A program made the position numbers and the translations under genes. Positions 1 through 12,200 of a DNA stretch of 64,000 nt are shown here, piece after piece. The stretch spans positions 1 through 64,000 of the forward strand of contig JANSLP010000089.1 of NCBI GenBank assembly GCA_029298735.1, in the 5' to 3' direction. How positions within the stretch are numbered: the stretch's first letter is position 1; the number at the start of each line of letters is the position of its first letter. Source of the stretch: Ophiostoma sp. CBS 140.51 (Eukaryota > Ascomycota > Sordariomycetes > Ophiostomatales > Ophiostomataceae). The notes beneath the pieces were generated by a model. The model was not told the DNA's origin. It did not search any database and saw nothing but the letters and a program-made list of their open reading frames with translations.

Positions 1-1449
1 CCAGCTTGACAGTTGGATGGGGCATCCGCGCTATGTTTTGGCCTTTTGCTTTTTGGCGTATCCCATGTCCACATCGAGCCATCCACACCCCCCCCCCATA
101 AAAAGTAACATATCAGGATAATGGACTTTCAAGACGTACACTACATGTCAATGCTACTCTTGCCACCGGAAAGAAAAAAACACATCGGGTGCCTATTGTC
201 CATTGTCCGAGTAAGTATCGCCATTTTTGCCGCATGTCTGCCCAAGATATACGAACATTGCCGATAATAAACACAACATCGTCATTTGCTCCATTAAGGA
301 AATAACGTACCGCGCACCTGCCGTCCCAGTAAGCATTGCCATTCTCGTCCTATGACCCAAATCTACAAATATCGCCGATAAACACAATATTGTTTTGTGC
401 CAAAATCGCCGAAAAACGTCACTTCGAATGAAATAGAATCGAGAGCGTGAGTTTGAAACCGATCAACGTGTGACAGAGGTTAATTACTTAAGTAAACCAG
501 GGGCATTTGGATACAAGGGCATAGGATCATGTGTACAGATAGCTGCCAGGGGACATCATCTTCAGCACACAGAATGTGCCACCAACATGATGACTGACCC
601 TCAGTTCGACGCGGTTATTTCACCAAAAAACCAACTCCCACCCGTAGTGCATGCACCTGCCTCGTTATCATCGAAATCAATATACTGGACCCGGCTACAT
701 GGCACATTGGATGTCTCCCGCAACACCGGCAAGCACGGATGAACATGCAAAAGGTATCAATGGCGAAGGGAGTCGGAAGAAAGGTTCATGACTCGTATAT
801 CCTTCTCCGTATTTCCCGTCACTACAATTAATTCGTCTGATTTGCTGTTCAACCTGCAACCTAGTTGTGACTGTGGAGTTGTTTATTTTGCGTTTCCCCT
901 CTTCTTCCCCAGAGTACGCGTGGCCACACCACAGATTTTAAATTATGCTTCCTCTGGCGGATTGAAACGTCATATGGACAGACAAGAACACTGGACCAAC
1001 ACGCGTACAGATTGTACACGTAGACATGCAGGCAAAAAAACCGTAGTTGGGAAGTGCATGGTCTCAAGAGCCAAACTTGAAGCCCATACAGGCAGACACC
1101 CCACGGGATGTCAGGACGAGGCTGAAGAAGCTGTCCGTACAACGACATACCGTAAATCTGTCCCCGTAAGCCCCCGATGGTCAACTGGTCATACACTCAC
1201 GAGTCCCAGAGATTACCGTAGATTGATAGACAACAGTCCCTACCCACGGTACATGGCTCATTGAATATGGCAGGATTCACGGGGGTAGTAGATCTTCACA
1301 CAGCATCGCCGGCCGCCGTCGGGTCATTATCAGTTCATAGCACTCGCTGAAATGCCCAAAGTATCTCATAATCTCATTCTTTCCATGGTATATCGTGTCC
1401 ATAACCCGACCGTCCGTGTTCCCCGAACCCTTTGTCGCCTCGACGTCAC
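1..1449. other. Gene-free left edge with an imperfect tandem repeat
   Basis: No open frame here looks like a protein: the ORFs of 90-158 codons have no recognisable domain and their composition is unlike the real genes nearby. Positions 208-283 and 325-394 are two diverged copies of one sequence about 118 bp apart, both containing a GTAAG-like start and a CCGATAA..ACACAA block. The rest is unremarkable, with short poly-C and poly-A runs near 90 and 175. Confidence 0.6.
208..394. repeat. Two-copy imperfect direct repeat, period about 118 bp
   Basis: Copy 1 (208-283) and copy 2 (325-394) align with scattered substitutions and small indels; shared blocks are AGTAAG, GCCATT, CCGATAA and ACACAA. 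The reverse-strand ORF through here repeats itself at protein level (CLSAIFVDLG then CLLSAMFVYLG), which reflects the DNA duplication and does not indicate a gene. It could be a decayed mobile-element fragment or a local duplication. Confidence 0.5.
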
Positions 1450-3285
1450 TTAAAAATCAGAGTCGTCTTCGCTGTCAGCGATACTTCGAGGTGATCTTGT
1501 TGCTCCGGCAAGCTGTATTCGTGGTCCTGTATCGTCGTCTGCTATTAAGCCGCCGGCCCCTCCAACGGCAGTCGTCCCCGTATCGTTGGCGTCTATCTTG
1601 TCGACTTCCTCATCCTCATCTTCTTCTGCGTCTTCCTCCTCATCCTCGTAGCGGCGATGCCCAAGGAGAATATCTTCGCTGCCCTGCCACTGCGGCGGCA
1701 TGCTCGGCAAATTGTCCTCATCCTCGTTATCCCAGCCGTAGTCGTCGTCCTCGTTTCCGTGTCGTGGTACAAGCTCCGTCTCTCCGAGCTTCCGTTTGTA
1801 AATGGACGACCGTGGCGGGACGGCTGTGTAGTGTTCCTCGACGAGACCACCAGTCCCAACAATATCAAACGCCACCATGGCGTCGATACCCGTCTCGCTC
1901 TCGTTCCCGTTGAGTTTCTGTATTCCAGCAAAGCGTCCGCCGACGGGGCGGTTGTCCTTCCAGGCCCAGTCGCGGAAGAGGACCAGGCGTGTGGTTATGC
2001 CGCGGTCCCAGGCGACGCCATTAAGTGCTGGGGCGAGCGCGGCACCACGTTCCGTCTGCACGCGGCTGGCGCATTGGGTGAGAACAAGGATGGCAATGTT
2101 GCGGGTTTCGGCAAGGCGTTCGAGGGCAGCGGCGACGCACTGGAGCACCTGTGCGCGCTTGTCGTACGGGCTGGGGGCTGTGCGTGAATGGTGTTAGCCA
2201 TATGTTCTCGGTCGCATAACTGTCTCCTGTGTATAACGATGGCAAACAATACCGAACGGGTACTCACCTTTCTTCCCATTTGCCATCAACGGTGGCCCTT
2301 TCCCCTCGACTGTCCTTGGAAGCGCCGCGTTGACAAGAGCCGACAGGCTGTCGACGACGAGGAGGGTGGTGTCGGCTGGAATACACGCAGGCTGTGCTGG
2401 CGGCGGTGGACACAGCATCGCAATGAAGTGCGGCAGACTGGGACAGACGTAATGTCCGAAGCCATCTTCCAGACTTCTGGCACCATCGGTCCCTTCACAC
2501 CGGCTGTCGTAGACGTCGCCCAGTCGGTCGTAACAGAGGCTCTGCAGGCAGTCTATCTCGCGCGTTAGCCTCTGATGACCGTCGTCTGTACCCGGCTCAA
2601 AACCAAGCGGCTCTTCCTCTTCACCCTCAAGGCGACATACCGATCCATACTACATTCCCGCCCTGTTGTAATGCGTTTGCGGCAAGTTGTAGGCTATTAA
2701 TGCGGCGTTAGCTCTCTCATGATCTGTATGGAACAAAATACGTTGACGGGACGCATCACGGCATACCCAAACGCCGTCTTGCCAACGCCAGGTGGTCCCC
2801 ATATCTCGGTCAGCTGCCCACGACGGATACCCCCTGTGGGATGCGATGATGCTGCCTTTCTTGTCGTCCTTGCTTCCGGGCTTCCCTCTTGTTGTGCGGC
2901 ATCTGCTTCTGTCTCAGCCTCCCTGGCTGTCTCGCCTGTTGTTGGCCCATAACCGCCGGTCTGGGCTGGTGGCTCGATGCCGGCCAGCAGGCAGTCCAAG
3001 GTCTCGATGCCCGTGGGGACCAGAAACCGTGACGCCGACGGAGGTGCCGTCTCGGACGTGGTCGACGATGCCGAGGACTGGCTCAGCAGTGCGGCTTCGG
3101 CTTCGGCAGCCGACACGGTCAACACGCGGTCTAGAAGGACGATCCAAGGTTAGCATGGTGTTTCGCAATGGGATACAGTCAGGCCCAGGGACCGTCTGAA
3201 GAACAAAGAAAGGGTAGTGCAACTCACGAGTCAATGGCGTGCTGAAGTTGGCCACATCATGGCCATGGATCGCGTGGTAGTCCAT
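1450..3285 (-). CDS. Rad51-paralogue DNA repair ATPase (Rad55/Rhp55-like)
   Basis: Five exons (3285-3228, 3130-2767, 2693-2641, 2552-2268, 2177-1450) join in one frame to give 495 residues; the four introns are 97, 73, 88 and 90 nt with good splice sites. The product is a RecA/Rad51-fold ATPase. Walker A (GPPGVGKT) lies at about residues 131-138, Walker B (TLLVVDS) at about 221-227, and a conserved strand reads LVLTQCASR. Such paralogues help load or stabilise Rad51 on single-stranded DNA during recombinational repair in the nucleus. The start in exon 1 is chosen because it is the only Met leading cleanly into the first intron. The last hundred or so residues form a very acidic tail (runs of E and D) that I do not associate with yeast Rad55. 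Which paralogue it is (Rad55, Rad57, XRCC2/3-type) cannot be settled by eye; Rad55/Rhp55-like is my best guess. No neighbour is functionally related. Confidence 0.8.
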
Positions 3286-3888
3286 GGCCTGGCTGCAAGG
3301 TCACTCGCTCTCGAGATCGCCGCAACAATCGCCTATGCTTTCTTGTCTTTACAGTATCACCTCCGATCGTGTATGGCCCTCCGAATCCTAACCGTCGTTT
3401 ATGCTGCGCCGTCTCTCTTCACTTGTTTGTGATGTCGCGTAGAGCGGTTTACCGCCTATGAGACGCGCTTTCCCGTCGCGTCTCCAAAAAGTTGAGTGGC
3501 AGCTTCCCCCGCAGCAACCTTTTGCGGGGTCCCAAGCTCTTACCTCATCGGGCAGTTGATTCAACGACAACTCTTCTTTCGCAATGAGGGAAGGAACAAT
3601 CCGACGTTGCATTTGGGTTCCTACATCTACAACTTTACACAATTGTTACTGGAATTGGCATCAAATGCTGTGAAAGGGAACCACCTCGGCGTTCAATCGA
3701 CATCCGGACCGCCGCCAGCTTGCATCTGCAGCCTTATCATGATATTGCACTAGCGACTTGCAAACAGTCCAAGCACCGTTGTCAGTCAGCAAAGAAGTTG
3801 ATACCATTATTTTGCAATTTACAATCCGGATCGACAACTAAGATGCAAATCACAAGAAAGCCAAAAGAAGAAGACGGCTATTTACAGG

Positions 3889-4077
3889 ATGCGCACCATC
3901 GATGAGGAAAGGGAGCGGATTTCGATACCGATATCGATGCCCTTGGCATACTCCTGGCGGACGGAAGCCGAGGCCGAAAGGGAGGCGCTTCAACGGCGCC
4001 CCGAAGTTGTCCCATTGAATGCGACATCCGAGGACTACAGAACGACGGTGCATTTTGTTGCTGAGTTGCTGAGCTGA
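3889..4077 (+). CDS. Possible small ORF, 62 codons, unknown
   Basis: The ORF starts MRTIDEERER and is fairly hydrophilic and charged, unlike the Ser/Arg-rich noise around it. The sequence just upstream, TATTTACAG, could be an intron acceptor, so it may be the last exon of a small gene, but I found no convincing donor or upstream exon. No family recognised. It may equally be chance. Confidence 0.15.
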   Translation: MRTIDEERERISIPISMPLAYSWRTEAEAEREALQRRPEVVPLNATSEDYRTTVHFVAELLS

Positions 4078-4544
4078 GAGCTACTACGCCCTGTTTCTTT
4101 CTTTAGAAACGAGGCGAACAGCACGTCTAGAGACGGTCCTGTTGTCTATCGACGAACGGCCGTTGACCCTCACTCAGCCCTCTCCGAGCTTGTTTGTTCA
4201 TTAATACTGACAAGTCTACACAAGTCTACAACACCACAAACTGATTTACACCCGTTTCCCGTTGGCCGTTGTCTCAATCCAATCGAGGCCCTGGTGCGTT
4301 TGGCTGTTGCTTGACAAAGAATCAATCGCAATCAAGGGGACAAGCCCCTTGCGTCCTGGCTACACCCATTCGCCTTCCCGGGGGTGAGCTATTGGTTCTG
4401 ATTTAGGTGAGAATGTGAGCTTGCCTTCTCCGCTGATAGAGCTCGGAGGGGCAACCTTGGCTGTTCTGCATGTGAATATGGCTAAGCCAAGACTCGATAC
4501 AGGCGAGAATGGCAACAGTCTACTCAGCAATATGTGGATAAGGC

Positions 4545-4575
4545 TTTGCGAAGCTCTTTGCGAAGCTCTTGCGAA
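4545..4575. repeat. 12-bp direct repeat, about 2.5 copies
   Basis: The unit TTTGCGAAGCTC occurs twice perfectly and once partially. It lies in non-coding DNA. Confidence 0.7.
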
Positions 4576-7500
4576 CACGTTGGCATCCATCTCACGCAGT
4601 AATGGTACCTTTGTGATTGTTGGGGGGTCCCAAACGAAGATGACGGGGTTTGCATGTGCAAGAGCCCAGCAAAAATACGTAGTTTGGGGTCATCCTTCGT
4701 CCGCCTACCTTCACACCCTTTGGTTTTGGTATTCAGTAGTCCCGCTTGCCTGGCTCCGTCAGGGTCGTGAAGAGGGTTGCATTGACGAACTGACCGAGCT
4801 ATCGAAACGGTGAAGAGAACACGCATTAAAGAAAGAAGAGAAAGAGCGAGAGAAAGTCCTTTTCGCGACTCTCGCTCCAATCATTGTAGTGCCGTCGGGA
4901 ATAAAAAAAAAACTGCAAAACTGAAAGCTGAGTATTCCTCACAGACCTCTAATTTTCCTCTTCGGGGAGGCCAGAGGAGAAGACGGCGAGAGAAAACGGG
5001 CTCCACTGTCGTCTTCTTCACGAGAAGAAAATTCTCCGACGTCTGAAAGGCGTCTGGGCCGGGAGCAGTAAAAAAATAGTAAAAAAATATTAAAAATAAA
5101 CGGAGCGCGAAGATAAGCTATGCTGGCCCATGAGAAAGACGGCAATACGGCTAAACGGCGCCGGCGCAAAAACGTTCACCATCCACCTGTCCACCACGTC
5201 CACTGTTCAGTCTACCTCCCACAATACAGCGAGAATTACAGAGAAAAATACGGAAGAATGATGGATCATGGTCGGAACAGGGCCGACCGACCGCAGGCGA
5301 AAGCCAAACTTCATACGGAGTCCCTCAAGGTCGGTGCACTTGGACTTGGGGGCCCAGAACCGGCGTTTTCCCCATATCTCATCTTAACCAGGGGTTAGGG
5401 GCGTGCAGTTGACTGTGAGACTCCTGACAGAGAGAGGACTGAGGCCCTTATCTTGGCTTAAAACTGGCGAGAGCGAGAAGGGAATAGGGAAGAGAAAAAA
5501 AGAGTGAAAAACGTGGCCAACAAGCGGAGCCGCGGAGAGATAACACCCATTGTTCTTTGTCCAGACCCAAAAGAGAAAAGATGTGGGCGGCACTTGGGGG
5601 ACACCTGAATCATACACCACAGGCGTGATCGTGCTATGCCAGATGGAAATCGCACAACGCAAATAACGTTCGAGAAAAAGAAGAGAGAGAAGAAGGGCTT
5701 CACGGGAAATACGAAAGATGGGAGGTGCGGACTGTCCCTCTGGACGCTTATTCTTGGTACGGGTATCTATTCTTTTCTTTCCGCCGGTGACCCCCAGGCC
5801 TTCCAGGTCCAGGTACAGGAACAGGGCTTTGGCCTTCTCGGTCACCAAAAATGATAGCATAGCCAGGGACCGGACTTATTTTCAATTTTCGGGGCCGGAT
5901 TTATTTTCTGTGCAATGCACGGTTTCAAAGGATTTCAGCTTCTCAGCCTGTGGGGTCAGGCAGGTTTTGAAGTCGGCCGTAAGGCGACAGAGGACAGGAA
6001 AACTGTGAGATACTGGATACCGCTTGAAGTCAAATGCAGGGCAGGGCCGTCGATACGGAGAACGGAGTAACGACATGCGGAGCACTGGAGGAAAGATGCT
6101 ACCTCTCTTCAACAGACGACAAAACACCAGACCAGACAGGATGAGTGCACACAATCAAAATTTTGAGAAATAACGGGAATGAGGGGGTGTGCGTTTTCTG
6201 TCTTGTACGTGTTTCCATATCCGGGGAAGGACAAAGTGAGGCTTGACGATACCATGGCGTTTTAGCAAAAGCCCTTAGCGTTACCTGGTGATCAATAAAA
6301 CGAGGCAGGCAATGGGGACACGATGGGGACAGACTGGGGCATAATGGGGTCCAGGGCCCCCCAGATATCGAACTCCAGGCATAGCCGTCGGGGAATCGCC
6401 GACAATGGTGTCGAAGATTGTGTTTTTTTCTTGAGTCGTATCTCATGTATGACAGACCAGTTCAGACCAGACGAGGTCCAGGCCCAGAACCCTGGTTCTA
6501 CTTCGTAGAGATATGGATGGGGTCCAAGAGAGAAGGATGCAGAAAGCAAAAGAAAAATAGCAAGAAATCACCAAGATTGAGGCAAAAACATGGCAAGCTC
6601 GTCGAAAAAGGCCACGATGGAATAGCGCCGACAGTACGACCGGTCGCCTTGCTCGATGCTAGCATTGGATCTCAAGCCCCAAGATCATGCAATCTATTGA
6701 TTCTCTCAAGACTCGTCTTCATTCCCCACGGATATAAACTCGGCATGAACAAAAGAGGAAAGAAGAGCGTGTGAGCTGAATCCAACAATATGGAGAAGGG
6801 GGGAGGCTAACCTGAGATCATGGAAACGTGGGGAACCGTAGCTTGGGATTTAGAGGGAGAAGGGGAGAAAAGGACAGACGGAGTGTACCAAACTTTTGTG
6901 TGGACTTCGTAGCGGAAGACGGTTTGCTTTTCTCTCCGCATGATCAATGAAAATGGGGAATCGGCGCTTCTTTTCACGATTATGGAGACGTCTGGAGATA
7001 TGGAGAAAGAAAAGGGTGGCTTGCGGATGGTGAGTAGGGGGGAAAGAAAGACGACGACGAAGAGGAGGGGGGCGTGTTGATGATAGTGGCAAATTGTGTC
7101 GTGAGGATACTTGACCCTTCGTCTTGTTTGTCCTCCTTTCTCTTATCATACTGTGAGCCTTTTTGCCGTTGTCTACTTCGTACTGTCGTCTCTGGCTTCC
7201 TTTTGTTCACGTGGACATGTGTGGATGTTGATGGGTTCAACGAAAGTCGACGGACTGAATATGGGGTTTGACGATGTGGGTTCTGGGGGGAATCGAGGAG
7301 TGTGCAAGTGTGAATGGTCTCCATTCTCCGCGGGGCCGGCGTGAGGAGAAACCGGACCGAAGGGGCGGATGCGGACCAGACAACAAGACCAAGATACGGG
7401 GAAAGTAGACATTCAAAGTTTACACTTTTGAATTCCGTGCAAAGTATGTGTACATACATTGACCGTCTCTCACCGAGTACACAGGCCAGCATCAAAGTGA

Positions 7501-9240
7501 CAGGTTCCAGGACAAGGGTTGTTGAATCATCGACAGCAGAGCATCCTCTGTTTCCAGGGTCCCGGGGCGGAAGCCTCCCCGGGGAGGGAAGATGGTAGTC
7601 AAAGAAGAGAAGGAACCACGGGGAGAGAATACCTGGTTTTGGTATTTTGGCTGAGAGTCTGTGGCTTTGGTATTTTGAGTTTGTTCTTGGGTCTGGGTTC
7701 AACAGTATCAGTCTCTTTTCAAAGGGAGGGCATACTTCCTAATTGGGACACTCAGACACACAACGACTGCCGCATTCGGCCATCTGTAACAAGTGATCGC
7801 TCTGCAGCCAAACAACGGAAATCACGGAGCGTCTTCAGTATGAAGAGAAGAGTTTTTACTTTGCGGAAGTGAGACAGAAAACAAGCTCTTTTTCTCTCGA
7901 GGGAAAAGGCGACTAAAACAAGATTGAAAATACCCGCGATGCACGCTGCAGTTGGAGATGCAACATAAACAAAGGCGACTCTGAGAATTGCCCGAAAGCT
8001 TATATCTATCATTTTACATATTCAGATAATTGCCGTCTCTTTCGACATCACTGCTTGACTACAATTCCCAAAAGGGCATTTGGTGAGGATGTGCAGCAGG
8101 GAAAGCCTCGTAACGAGGCATCCCGGTTAGAGGAGGGCGAAAGTGGTGATGGCATTCAAGGGAAGAGACGAAGCCAGCCTTTCCATGTCGGATCTGCTTT
8201 CTGCGTCCTTTGTGTTCGTTGTGTTTCCAACTGCCGTACTTTCTCGTCCTCCTCCTTCTATCGCTGTCCCTGCATTGTTGCTCTTTGATCGGTGTGCAGG
8301 GCGTTCCTGTGTTCTCAGTTCCGTCGTTGCGGAAAACCTGGGGCTGGGCTGAAACAGAACCATGGTCCGATGCCTTGGGGTCTTGGGAGGGAAGAGAACA
8401 CACAAAAACGACGATAAATGACAGTTGCCTGCCGGCTCGGTGAGGCACAGAATTTTTGGAGAAGACGAGAGCCCAAAGATCGCCAACTCCAAGTGTCGCA
8501 GCCTCCCCTGTCCTTGTCCACGATGTGTATATTTGTGCGCTTCTGCGATGATATCAGGCCCTCGACTTTATGCTACCCACCGGGCCGGTGTTCCCTATGT
8601 GAAGGGTTGGGACAAGAGAATTGGATAGAACTTTGAGGAATCACGGTCGTCAACATCTTCATCTCGATCGATGCCCATTAGCTCCTCTCCCCTCACCGGC
8701 ATGGCCTCCTTGAGTGGAGAAGGGAGTGACATCAGGCGACTGGGGATTGTTACAGACCGCGAAACCCAATGTCAAGACACTGGCCCTTGCGCGTTAGTAG
8801 TCTGATCCTTGGGTGTGCTGAGTATGTCTGTATCTCTATTCGTATATGATTGTCGTCTTTTGTCGTCTTTTACGGCATATTTACACTCTGTGCTTGGACG
8901 AACATGCTTGGCGATGCCTTTTTTGCGGAAGCGTCCACGAAATCGCCTGCAGAACCGTCTCCGGCACTTCTTTTCTAAGTTCGGATAACAACGTCGGTAG
9001 GCTTCTGAAGCTTTTCTTCTCGCTTCATGACTCTCATCCCATCATCATGCTCTTTGCTCGTCTGTTCATGGCATCAACAAGACCGCTTGTTGATTTTCCG
9101 GGCATCCCCGTACTTTCTTCTCAATATCGTTCGATCGACTCACTCTCACTCATTTCTGAGTCTCATTCTCCGCGCTCACAGGACATTTCAGATGGAGAAC
9201 GAACACCGAGACGGGGCTCTCTACCCCGGTTTTCATACGC

Positions 9241-9273
9241 CTCAGCATCCTCAGCATCCTCAGCATCCTCAGC
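9241..9273. repeat. 9-bp tandem repeat (CTCAGCATC) x3 plus a partial copy
   Basis: Three perfect nonamers followed by a degenerate one. An ORF through it reads Ser/Ala or His/Pro/Gln repeats, which I take as a by-product. Confidence 0.85.
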
Positions 9274-10673
9274 TCCCTTCTTCCTGTCTTACTCTCCTTG
9301 GTCGTTGTCTCTTGTGCGTAATCATTTCGCCATAATACCCCGTATTTTCTGCGACGGGCACTGACCAGTCCCTCACCAAAGCCAGACCAGCCAAGCAGCC
9401 AAAAATACTCCGCCAATTACTCCTTCTGGCATTCCGTAGTTTCGTAGTTTCGCTCACCGTATTTAAAACTGGAGATTGTTCTTCCGTACTGTCGTCTTGC
9501 TCACCGTTTGCACGCATTGTTCGCCGCTGGCTCCTGTTAGTGGACTGGGGCCTGGTGTTTTAGCGTACGGAGTACTCCGTTAGCCGCTGTAATCGCGAAG
9601 GCCACCCAGGCCAGGTTGTTCTTCCAGCGTGTATCCCTCAGTCTTATACACCCCTCCTTCCACAGTGACCCTCCCCTAAGCCTCGGCGCTCAAATATGCC
9701 CTAAAGAAACCCTGGAGGCCAACAAGCCGAGCAAGCGCCCTAGCGTGTCTAGAGTTAGCCCTAAACGCCCCAAGAAATGTTCTAGGGCGGGTCAAATTGG
9801 AGGCGGCCGTCTTCTTCCCCCAGATTTGTCAACGATAGTGATGATGAAGTGTGCCGCGGGCCCAGGCTCGCTGAATTTTGGTGCGCTCGCTGAAATCAAA
9901 CTGGGGCTTGCGAGAGGGAAGACACACCCTGACACCGTGCCAGCCTCGCTCTGACTCTCACAAAAAAAGTTATCCGAGGTTAGCAACGGTTTCGCACCCA
10001 CACACTCCCATTTCCCTTCATTTTCCCACCAAGGCACGCAAAGGCACGCAGAGGCCCCCATATCCGGTCGGCATTTCTTTTTGGTGTCACGGGGGACACA
10101 CGTTTGTCGCTTTTGCTGTTTGCGATGCCACTTGTATTGAGTTACCCCATACTTTTTCCTTGCACCTCCTTTTGAAAAAGGACACTTCCGTCGTAAATGC
10201 GAGGCTGTCGTGCTCGAATGGCGGCTTTTGTCTCTTTATTTTTCGGCCGAGGATACACCTCTCCACATTCACTTCTCTCGATAAGGCAATTGCATGGCCT
10301 TGGACAGGTGCTGGACAGGCCAGGGAAATTGACTGAAAAATTCAAGACATTCACATGACGACCCTTTTTCGGGACTTAAGCAGCCGGGCGAAGGATGGAA
10401 TATGGAGAATATCGTGGAGATCGTGGAGAGACACAGATACCGTAATAGGTTATTGGTATCGTATCTTGGGATGGACATGTTCACCGAGGCCGGCATGCTA
10501 GATATGCATACTCATTTCTTCTTTCCGAGGATGTCGTAGGGACATGACTGAGCATCGTCCCGTGTTGTTGTTTTACTGCCGAGCCAGTTCCATGGACTTG
10601 TCTGGTTCTCCTTTTCTCAATTTCCTGTTTACTATTCTCTCCTACTGAGTATGCATGGTTGATCTGTGCAGCT

Positions 10674-10742
10674 GTCTTGGAGTCTTGGGAGTCTTGGGAG
10701 TCTTGGGAGTCTTGGGCGTCTTGGGCGTCTTGGGGCGTCTTG
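10674..10742. repeat. 9-bp minisatellite (GTCTTGGGA/C), about 7 copies
   Basis: Units of GTCTTGGGA, then GTCTTGGGC, run in tandem with slight variation at the edges. A shorter related string (GTCTTGG..GTCTTGGG..GTCTTGAG) occurs near 18762-18787. This is non-coding and likely variable between strains. Confidence 0.9.
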
Positions 10743-11430
10743 ATCGTTCTCGCATTCTGTCTTCCCAGCTCTCCCATCCGACGGCTCGTCCCAAAAAGGC
10801 CATTCAAGCCGTGGTCCTTTCTAAAATCTTTGGGAGGACGACGGATTCTGTTGGTAGTTAGGATATCACAAACAAGTGGTGCATGATCTACAGACTACAA
10901 CCTCCACAAACCCCAAACATCTAGTGGCCGTGTGGGGGAAGTAGGATGAGGAGAGGACCAAAAAGACGGGGGAATCGAAAAGAGGGTGTGGTGATGTCCC
11001 CGGGAAAGAGAGTATATGAGGGCCAAGTGATAACGGACTGCTACAATGATTGTACTTTGTGGTGACTGTCAACAAACAGATCTCGATGTCCTCTGAAAAA
11101 ACGAACGAGCTCAGGCGATCCATAGCATATATCATACGGTTTACGGATGCATTTACGGAAGCATGTACGGCAGGACGGGCAAACAGAAAAGAGAGAGGTC
11201 CCAGCGGACCACTCACAGGCCAGGACGGCCATTTGCATGCGTGCAAGTGGGCCATGAATCATGTGTCTGTCCTCGCACACAAAGGACCCCCGAGGCTTTG
11301 TTGAACTGTCTTTCTCCTAAGAACTGCTGTCGGAGCCATACAAGCTAGCTCCCAGGCCGTGGTCCTCGGTCTAGCCTTTTCTGTGGCCTTTTTGTGTTTC
11401 CCTGTGACGCCTTTTTTCTCACAAGGCGAC

Positions 11431-11465
11431 ATTGAAGGGGCTCCATTGAAGGGGCTCCATTGAAG
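11431..11465. repeat. 14-bp direct repeat (ATTGAAGGGGCTCC) x2.5
   Basis: Two perfect copies followed by the first seven bases of a third. Non-coding. Confidence 0.85.
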
Positions 11466-12200
11466 CTTGCAGACAGTGCTCATTTTGTTCAGTTGCGGAG
11501 TGATACATGTTCGTTGCAACCTACTCTTTAGGGGTGTGAGAGTTTGAATGGTCGCGACATGGTGAGATTGGAGAAAAGAGGGGGCATAAGAAAGGAAGAT
11601 GCAAGAAGTCAAGATAGGGGCAAGGAGAGGTGGAAACAGCTCCTGCCTTTTCGCATGCTCCCTTTCGGCAGTCCGGCTTTGGCTTGAAAGCTTGAGGGTG
11701 TGTCCTTCCTGGTGCAGCCGTGCGTGTCCCTCTGGTCCCTGGCTCTTTTCCCTCGTCCCTCGTCACTCGTTTCAATGCCATTAAGTCTACTAATGTCAAG
11801 AGTGTATTTTGAATGATCAATCAATTCAGTTCAAGATATGCTTTGAACGCTTGGATATGTAGATGTAGATATATATGTGTGAAAAAAAAAAACAAGAATA
11901 TGAGGTATTGTGGCAGAAAAAATAAAAATAAACAGCAGGCCTCCTTCATACATGCATCAAAGAAGTACAAACATTAAAAAAGTGAGGAAGTTAAGAAGGG
12001 GGGGGATATTGGTGGTGGATGAGTTATGTGGGTGAGGGAGGAGATGGCAGGAAAAGGGAAGGAGGTAATTTTTTGAAACGCAAACAAAAAACAAGCAGCC
12101 GTGAAAAAAAGACGTCGAGAAAAATCAAATCTATCTCCTTTTTGAGCTCTCTCCCCTTTCAGACTTAAAAAAACAGCAGACTAAACTGTTTCTCACGTTT

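Larger units (their letters stand above)
3286..12200. other. 8.9-kb stretch without a supported gene
   Basis: All ORFs here are short (longest 172 codons at 8846-9364 and 240 codons at 6980-7702 reverse) and are Ser/Leu/Arg/Pro-rich translations of low-complexity DNA, with no domain and no convincing intron chain. The DNA has purine-rich and pyrimidine-rich runs and several short tandem repeats (near 4545, 9241, 10674 and 11431). A 62-codon plus ORF at 3889-4077 follows a possible acceptor (TTTACAG) and is listed separately. The part next to 12200 presumably holds the 3' UTR of the permease. Long non-coding transcripts are possible but cannot be shown from sequence. Confidence 0.6.

Noticed and set aside
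984..1100. His/Cys pattern like a zinc finger in the forward ORF at 788-1264
   Set aside because: Spacing does not fit C2H2 or any other finger and the ORF is otherwise noise.
6980..7702. Reverse ORF of 240 codons
   Set aside because: Ser/Pro/Arg-rich with Ser runs; reads like non-coding DNA and has no family.
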